A stretch of 64,000 bases of DNA, from the NCBI RefSeq assembly GCF_019703875.1, contig NZ_AP024110.1:1860001-1924000 (forward strand), given 5' to 3'. The translations under genes and the position numbers were made by a program. The notes beneath the pieces are model-generated. The model was not told the DNA's origin, made no database searches, and worked only from the letters and a program-made list of their open reading frames with translations. This DNA is from Methyloradius palustris. GTDB lineage: Bacteria > Pseudomonadota > Gammaproteobacteria > Burkholderiales > Methylophilaceae. This document shows, piece by piece, positions 59,864 to 64,000 of the stretch (positions are counted from its first letter, which is position 1; each line of letters opens with the position of its first letter).

Positions 59864-60346
59864 TTGAGTAGTAACGATAAAAAAATTGTTGGGGTTATAT
59901 TTTTAATACTGTTTTTATGTATTGCATACGATTCTATTGCTATTTATCAAGGCGAAATTCCTTACCCAGAAGAATGTCATGCTGGTAAAGGCTCAATTAT
60001 TTGCCACTTTAAAAATCTGGTGTTTGAAGAAGGCGGATACTATGGTGTAGCAATGCTTAACGTTGCATTTAGCCTGATATTCTTGGTGCTTGCATTCCTT
60101 ATGTTCTTTGATGAATCGTACAATCAAAAGAACAATGTTATAGGCAAATCAAGGGCAGATGAACAAGAGTTTAGTATCTTAAATAATGAGAAGAAACCAC
60201 AGACATTTGAAGATATCTTGCATGGGGAAGAACCTACTGAGGAGTTCTTGGAAGACTTCATAGAACGCAGTAACGCGCCTAAAATAAGTGACGATGAGCT
60301 GGAACGACAAGCTTTAGAATTCAAACCTGATGCGGAACAAAAGTAA
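59864..60346 (+). CDS. Small two-span membrane protein of unknown function
   Basis: 160 residues, start TTG at 59864 with AGAGAAG 6 bp upstream. Two hydrophobic helices (VGVIFLILFLCIAYDSIAIY and AMLNVAFSLIFLVLAFLMFF) enclose a short loop with two cysteines (EECHAGKGSIICHF), which could form a disulphide if it faces the periplasm. The ~75-residue C-terminal part is acidic and hydrophilic (ILHGEEPTEEFLEDFI). I do not recognise the family. It stands alone between the PLC-like and PAP2 genes. Confidence 0.72.
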   Translation: MSSNDKKIVGVIFLILFLCIAYDSIAIYQGEIPYPEECHAGKGSIICHFKNLVFEEGGYYGVAMLNVAFSLIFLVLAFLMFFDESYNQKNNVIGKSRADEQEFSILNNEKKPQTFEDILHGEEPTEEFLEDFIERSNAPKISDDELERQALEFKPDAEQK

Positions 60347-60382
60347 TAACACGAAAACTTCCTGATACTAATAATTACTTCT

Positions 60383-60919
60383 CTAGATCAGGAAAGACAA
60401 TCCAGCAATCAGGCCACCGATAGCAGCACCAGCCAGCACATCACTCGGGTAATGCAAGCCCAATATCACACGTGACATACCAACCATCAATGTAAACGGC
60501 AGGAGCAGCCAATCCAACATCGGGTAGTAAGCCAAAGCTACCGTACAGAAAGCCACAGCATGCAAGGTATGGCCTGATGGAAAGCTGAATCGATCAAGTG
60601 GGCGGCCTGTTAGCCAGATATCTGTATGCACTTCATAAGGACGTGGACGAAGTGTTTTACCTTTTAACCATTTGTAAACCAGTGTGCCTGTTAATCCAGC
60701 CAGCGCCATGTGGATGGTAGGAGTCAGGCCAGCTGAACCTTGTGTCAGCATGATGCCTGCCATAATGGTGTACCAGAAAATACCGTCACCCAGCCGACTG
60801 ATAAGCCTGAACCACATACGTACCAGCTTGTTGTGGCTAGTGCGGTTTACACGGACGCACAGCGCGCTGTCGTAAGCCATGATGCGATTCACATATAAAG
60901 CCATTTTATGCGTTGTCAT
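60383..60919 (-). CDS. PAP2-family phosphatase
   Basis: 178 residues from ATG 60919, which has a strong GGAGGT ribosome site; a GTG at 60931 overlaps that site. Membrane phosphatases of this type act on phosphatidic acid, undecaprenyl pyrophosphate or related lipids. All three motifs are present: KGKTLRPRP (K-x6-RP), FPSGHTLHA (PSGH) and SRVILGLHYPSDV (SR-x5-H-x3-D). About five membrane helices. The substrate cannot be read from sequence. Confidence 0.92.
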   Translation of the reverse strand: MTTHKMALYVNRIMAYDSALCVRVNRTSHNKLVRMWFRLISRLGDGIFWYTIMAGIMLTQGSAGLTPTIHMALAGLTGTLVYKWLKGKTLRPRPYEVHTDIWLTGRPLDRFSFPSGHTLHAVAFCTVALAYYPMLDWLLLPFTLMVGMSRVILGLHYPSDVLAGAAIGGLIAGLSFLI

Positions 60920-61038
60920 ACACACCTCCACACAAGCTGTTGGACTTCTAAGTTACATGCCTGAATTGATTGGTTTTTCATGCATGCAGAATTGCATGCG
61001 TGTGTGACAAAAACATGAAGCTATGAGGAATATATGAT

Positions 61039-61064
61039 GACGGGCGGTTTAGCTACCGCCCGTC
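61039..61064. terminator. Stem-loop downstream of glmM
   Basis: GACGGGCGGT (61039-61048) and ACCGCCCGTC (61055-61064) form a 10-bp GC-rich stem with loop TTAGCT, just 6 bp after the glmM stop. No T-run follows on the minus strand, so it is a likely but atypical terminator. Confidence 0.7.
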
Positions 61065-61070
61065 GAGAAT

Positions 61071-62441
61071 TTAAGCGGCTGACTTTCGGACGACTTCGGC
61101 AATGCTTTCGGCGAGTGCTTGAACCTGTGCATGATCTTGCCCTTCTACCATCACACGAATTTTAGGCTCGGTGCCTGACGGACGCAGCAATACGCGACCA
61201 TGACCATTCAGCGCTTGCTCAGCAGACTTCACTGAATCCTGAATAGCTTGGTTGCTATCCAGCTCAATACGCTCCGCAACTTTAACGTTGATGAGTATTT
61301 GTGGGTATAGCACCAAACCTGAACCAAGTTCGGCAAGGCTGGTATTACTAGTTCGCATTGCATGTAGCACTTGTAGGGCAGCGATAATGCCGTCGCCACT
61401 ACTATGTTTATCCATACACAAGATATGCCCTGAGTTTTCACCACCGAGCTGCCAGTCTTGCTGATTTAGTAGCTCTAGCACGTAGCGATCACCTACTTTG
61501 GCGCGCAAGAATGGAATGTCAGCTTTTGCCAAGGCATGCTCTAAAGCAAGATTAGTCATCAAAGTACCGACCACACCACCAGAGAGCTGGTCTTGCTGCT
61601 GGCGATGCATGGCAATGATATAAAGCAACTGGTCGCCATCAAGCAAGGTGCCATGCTGATCCACCATCACCAAACGGTCGCCATCACCATCAAACGCAAT
61701 GCCCAGATCAGCGCCGTGTTCAACCACTGCTTTCATCAAGGCTTGTGGGTGGGTAGAGCCCGCTTCATGGTTGATGTTCAAGCCATTTGGCTGGTTACCG
61801 ATATTGATGATTTCGGCGCCAAGCTCATGAAATACAGGCGGAGCTACGTGATAGGTTGCGCCATGCGCGCAATCGAGCACGATTTTTAAGCCGCGTAAAT
61901 CCAGGTCGGTAGGAAATGTGCTTTTGCAAAACTCGATATAACGCCCACCTGCATCAGTAATACGCCGTACCTTGCCTAGCTTGTCCGATGGCTTGATCTG
62001 CATTGGGCGTTCCAGTTCTGCCTCAATTGCAAACTCAATGTCATCATCCAGCTTAGTGCCTAAAGATGAAAAAAACTTGATGCCGTTATCTTCAAACGGA
62101 TTATGCGAAGCAGAGATTACGATGCCAGCCTGCGCGCGCAATGCTCGGGTGAGGTAAGCAATCGCCGGCGTAGGCATAGGGCCAGTTAGTAGAACGTCGA
62201 CGCCAGCAGCAGATAGGCCTGCCTGCAAAGCGGGCTCAAGCATGTAGCCAGATATACGGGTATCTTTACCAATCAACACCGTTGGGCGTGCACCTGCAGC
62301 CAAATGTGAATCCAAACCGGTGAGCACTAAACCAGCGGCATAGCCAAGACGCATCACGAAGTCTGGAGTGATGGGGTATTCACCGACGCGACCACGAATG
62401 CCATCAGTACCAAAGTATTTTTTTGTAAGTTTTTTTGTCAT
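61071..62441 (-). CDS. glmM: Phosphoglucosamine mutase
   Basis: 456 residues. It converts glucosamine-6-phosphate to glucosamine-1-phosphate for peptidoglycan and LPS precursors. The phospho-Ser is Ser112 in GIVISASHNPFEDNGIKF; the metal loop is AFDGDGDRLVMVD and the sugar-binding GGENSGHI; the phosphate-binding end is LLRPSGTEPKIRVMVEG. It follows folP by 9 bp, the conserved ftsH-folP-glmM order. Confidence 0.98.
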   Translation of the reverse strand: MTKKLTKKYFGTDGIRGRVGEYPITPDFVMRLGYAAGLVLTGLDSHLAAGARPTVLIGKDTRISGYMLEPALQAGLSAAGVDVLLTGPMPTPAIAYLTRALRAQAGIVISASHNPFEDNGIKFFSSLGTKLDDDIEFAIEAELERPMQIKPSDKLGKVRRITDAGGRYIEFCKSTFPTDLDLRGLKIVLDCAHGATYHVAPPVFHELGAEIINIGNQPNGLNINHEAGSTHPQALMKAVVEHGADLGIAFDGDGDRLVMVDQHGTLLDGDQLLYIIAMHRQQQDQLSGGVVGTLMTNLALEHALAKADIPFLRAKVGDRYVLELLNQQDWQLGGENSGHILCMDKHSSGDGIIAALQVLHAMRTSNTSLAELGSGLVLYPQILINVKVAERIELDSNQAIQDSVKSAEQALNGHGRVLLRPSGTEPKIRVMVEGQDHAQVQALAESIAEVVRKSAA

Positions 62442-62450
62442 AAATTCAAT

Positions 62451-63287
62451 TTAATTAAGTAGCGCTGCCACAACTTTCAGGGCATCTACTGTGGCTTTTA
62501 CATCGTGAACCCTGACTATTCTAGCGCCTTTCATCACAGATATCACGGATGCAGCCAAGCTGGCATGCAGCCGCTGATCAACATCTGCGCCAACTAGCTG
62601 GCCAAGTATGGATTTACGCGATAACCCAACCAGCAGCGGGCGGCCTAATTCCAGTATCTGCGGCAATGCCTGTAGCAGGGCAATATTGTGCGTTGTACGC
62701 TTACCAAAGCCAAAACCAGGGTCAAGCAATATGCGCTCTGAGGCTATACCCGCTTCATTGGCTGCAGTTAATCGCTGCTTCAGAAATTCAATCACTTCAG
62801 TAACAACATCTTGGTATTGCGGATCCTGTTGCATCGTTTGTGGCGTGCCTTGCATGTGCATTAAGCATACGCCAGCTTTGCTGTTAGCAACGATTTCCAG
62901 AGCACCAGGCGCTTGCAATGCGGATATGTCATTGATGATGTCAGCACCTGCGGCAATCGCATGGCGCATTACCTCAGGCTTGTAGGTATCAATTGAAATA
63001 GGCACGCCGACTTTGTTCACGAGTTCTTCAATCACTGGGATTACCCGACTCAATTCTTCACCAAGCTCAACAGGGGTGGCACCAGGACGTGTGGACTCGC
63101 CACCGATATCCAGAATATCAGCACCCTCTTCTATCAGTTTGAGCGCATGTTCTACGGCTTTTTGTGTGGATGCGAATTTGCCACCATCCGAGAATGAATC
63201 AGGCGTGACATTCACAATGCCCATCACATGCGGGCGGGATAAATCGAGTTGATATTGATTACAGATGAACTTCATTTGAGATGACAT
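62451..63287 (-). CDS. folP: Dihydropteroate synthase
   Basis: 278 residues. It joins p-aminobenzoate to dihydropterin pyrophosphate in folate synthesis and is the sulfonamide target. Motifs: MGIVNVTPDSFSDGG (loop 1), DIGGESTRPGA (loop 2), NDISALQAPG, MHMQGTPQTMQ and DPGFGFGKRTTHN. A Met at residue 5 is an alternative start. It lies between ftsH (67-bp gap with a 14-bp inverted repeat) and glmM. Confidence 0.98.
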   Translation of the reverse strand: MSSQMKFICNQYQLDLSRPHVMGIVNVTPDSFSDGGKFASTQKAVEHALKLIEEGADILDIGGESTRPGATPVELGEELSRVIPVIEELVNKVGVPISIDTYKPEVMRHAIAAGADIINDISALQAPGALEIVANSKAGVCLMHMQGTPQTMQQDPQYQDVVTEVIEFLKQRLTAANEAGIASERILLDPGFGFGKRTTHNIALLQALPQILELGRPLLVGLSRKSILGQLVGADVDQRLHASLAASVISVMKGARIVRVHDVKATVDALKVVAALLN

Positions 63288-63294
63288 AAGAATT

Positions 63295-63338
63295 AAGCCA
63301 TATTCATTACAGGATGTTATCCAAAATGAATATGGCTT
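63295..63338. terminator. Inverted repeat between ftsH and folP
   Basis: AAGCCATATTCATT (63295-63308) and AATGAATATGGCTT (63325-63338) are a perfect 14-bp inverted repeat with a 16-base spacer, directly after the ftsH stop. On the plus strand TTTT follows; on the minus strand only TAATTCTT. It could slow or partly terminate ftsH transcripts before folP-glmM. Confidence 0.6.
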
Positions 63339-63355
63339 TTATAGACAAAAACTAA

Positions 63356-64000
63356 TTACGATTTAGCAGCAGGCTGTGGTGTAGGCGTTGCAGCTGGACC
63401 TGAACTACCTGAATCACGCGGTGGAAGCGTCACTTGCGGTGGCTTAGGCACACGTGGCGGCAAGCCAGCCATGATGTCATTGATTTGCTCGGCATCAATG
63501 GTTTCCCACTCAAGCAAGGCCACGACCATCGCTTCAACCTTGTCACGATTACCTTCAAGCAACTTACGCGCTACGGCATATTGCTCATCCAGAATACGGC
63601 GGATTTCAGCATCCACTTTCTGTTGCGTAGCTTCAGATACGGTTTTGGCAGACATGCTACCCATAAACGAATCCTGCTCGCTACCTGCGTAGACCATAGT
63701 ACCAAGGCTGTCAGACATACCGTATTTGGTCACCATATCACGCGCCAACTTAGTCGCACGTTCAAAGTCATTCGATGCGCCAGTCGACATCTGGTTCATA
63801 AAAATCTCTTCGGCAATACGGCCGCCAAACAATATCGAGATTTCTTCAAGCATCTTGTCGCGATAGTTACTGATGCGATCAAACTCAGGCAATTGCCATG
63901 TCAAACCCAATGCCCAGCCACGCGGCATGATGGTGACTTTATGCACTGGGTCAGCCTTAGGCAACAACTTGGCAACCACTGCATGACCCGACTCATGATA
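63356..64000 (-). CDS. ftsH: ATP-dependent zinc metalloprotease FtsH, C-terminal part cut by window edge
   Basis: The frame is open to the window edge, giving the last ~214 residues. FtsH is the membrane AAA+ protease for membrane proteins and sigma-32/LpxC. The visible protease domain begins with YHESGHAVVA (the HExxH-type zinc site) and continues with IMPRGWALGLTWQLPE, LFGGRIAEEIF, GASNDFERATKLARDMVTKYGMS (core: SNDFERATKLARDMV) and the third zinc ligand region. The tail is Pro/Gly-rich. The AAA domain and membrane part lie outside. Confidence 0.97.
   Translation of the reverse strand, partial: YHESGHAVVAKLLPKADPVHKVTIMPRGWALGLTWQLPEFDRISNYRDKMLEEISILFGGRIAEEIFMNQMSTGASNDFERATKLARDMVTKYGMSDSLGTMVYAGSEQDSFMGSMSAKTVSEATQQKVDAEIRRILDEQYAVARKLLEGNRDKVEAMVVALLEWETIDAEQINDIMAGLPPRVPKPPQVTLPPRDSGSSGPAATPTPQPAAKS

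Noticed and set aside
61593..61889. 98-codon ORF opposite glmM
   Set aside because: Antisense shadow of a well-conserved gene, no supporting signal.
1..64000. CRISPR arrays, rRNA genes and complete insertion sequences
   Set aside because: No spaced direct repeats of the CRISPR kind, no rRNA-like stretch and no transposase with terminal repeats was found.

Overview
The window reads as one chromosomal segment of a betaproteobacterium. The protein families, the order tpiA-secG-tRNA-Leu-nuoA..N-DUF2818-nudix and the order thrS-infC-rpmI-rplT-pheS-pheT-ihfA-merR-tRNA-Pro are typical of that class. The moderate GC content and the flagellar layout resemble the methylotrophic family Methylophilaceae (Methylotenera-like). 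That family assignment is inference from recalled synteny; no methylotrophy gene lies in the window.

Layout. Positions 1-18,760 hold a flagellar block. The end of flgK and flgL run on the plus strand. A long minus-strand run follows (fliR-Q-P-O-N-M-L-K-J-I-H-G-F), with fliE alone on plus, divergent from fliF. Next comes an FlhB-C-terminal-domain protein paired with a second FliK-like protein, then fliT-fliS-fliD-flaG and the flagellin gene fliC behind a recognisable sigma-28 promoter. Positions 19,028-22,061 carry an orphan protein resembling the N-terminal half of some diguanylate cyclases, and a NarL/LuxR-type two-component pair. Positions 22,256-24,404 are a very small integrative element inside the 3' end of a tRNA-Pro gene. 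It is bounded by perfect 46-bp direct repeats and contains a tyrosine recombinase, an overlapping excisionase-like HTH gene, one unknown acidic 84-residue cargo protein and a long imperfect hairpin.

Positions 24,512-32,027 are housekeeping: MerR-type regulator, ihfA, pheT, pheS, rplT, rpmI, infC (apparently starting at an ATA codon), thrS and tRNA-Val. Positions 32,114-37,134 are accessory metabolism: an overlapping 2OG-Fe(II) oxygenase / PLP decarboxylase pair, an exported EF-hand protein, a TPR membrane protein, an epimerase-like protein and a NUDIX hydrolase. Positions 37,143-52,247 are the complete 14-subunit nuo operon (NDH-1) plus a DUF2818 gene, followed by tRNA-Leu, secG, tpiA, recJ and an RpfE-like protein. 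Positions 56,510-60,931 hold sixA and a loose set of lipid and envelope genes (GT4 glycosyltransferase, dgkA, putative Zn-dependent phospholipase C, PAP2 phosphatase). The right edge has glmM, folP and the C-terminal part of ftsH, cut by the window.

How the parts work together: the flagellar genes supply the export gate and ATPase, rotor and switch, hook-length control, filament cap, chaperones and filament. The nuo operon supplies the NADH-driven proton pump. The most unusual region is the mini-element in tRNA-Pro, which rebuilds the tRNA 3' end and carries a replacement terminator.
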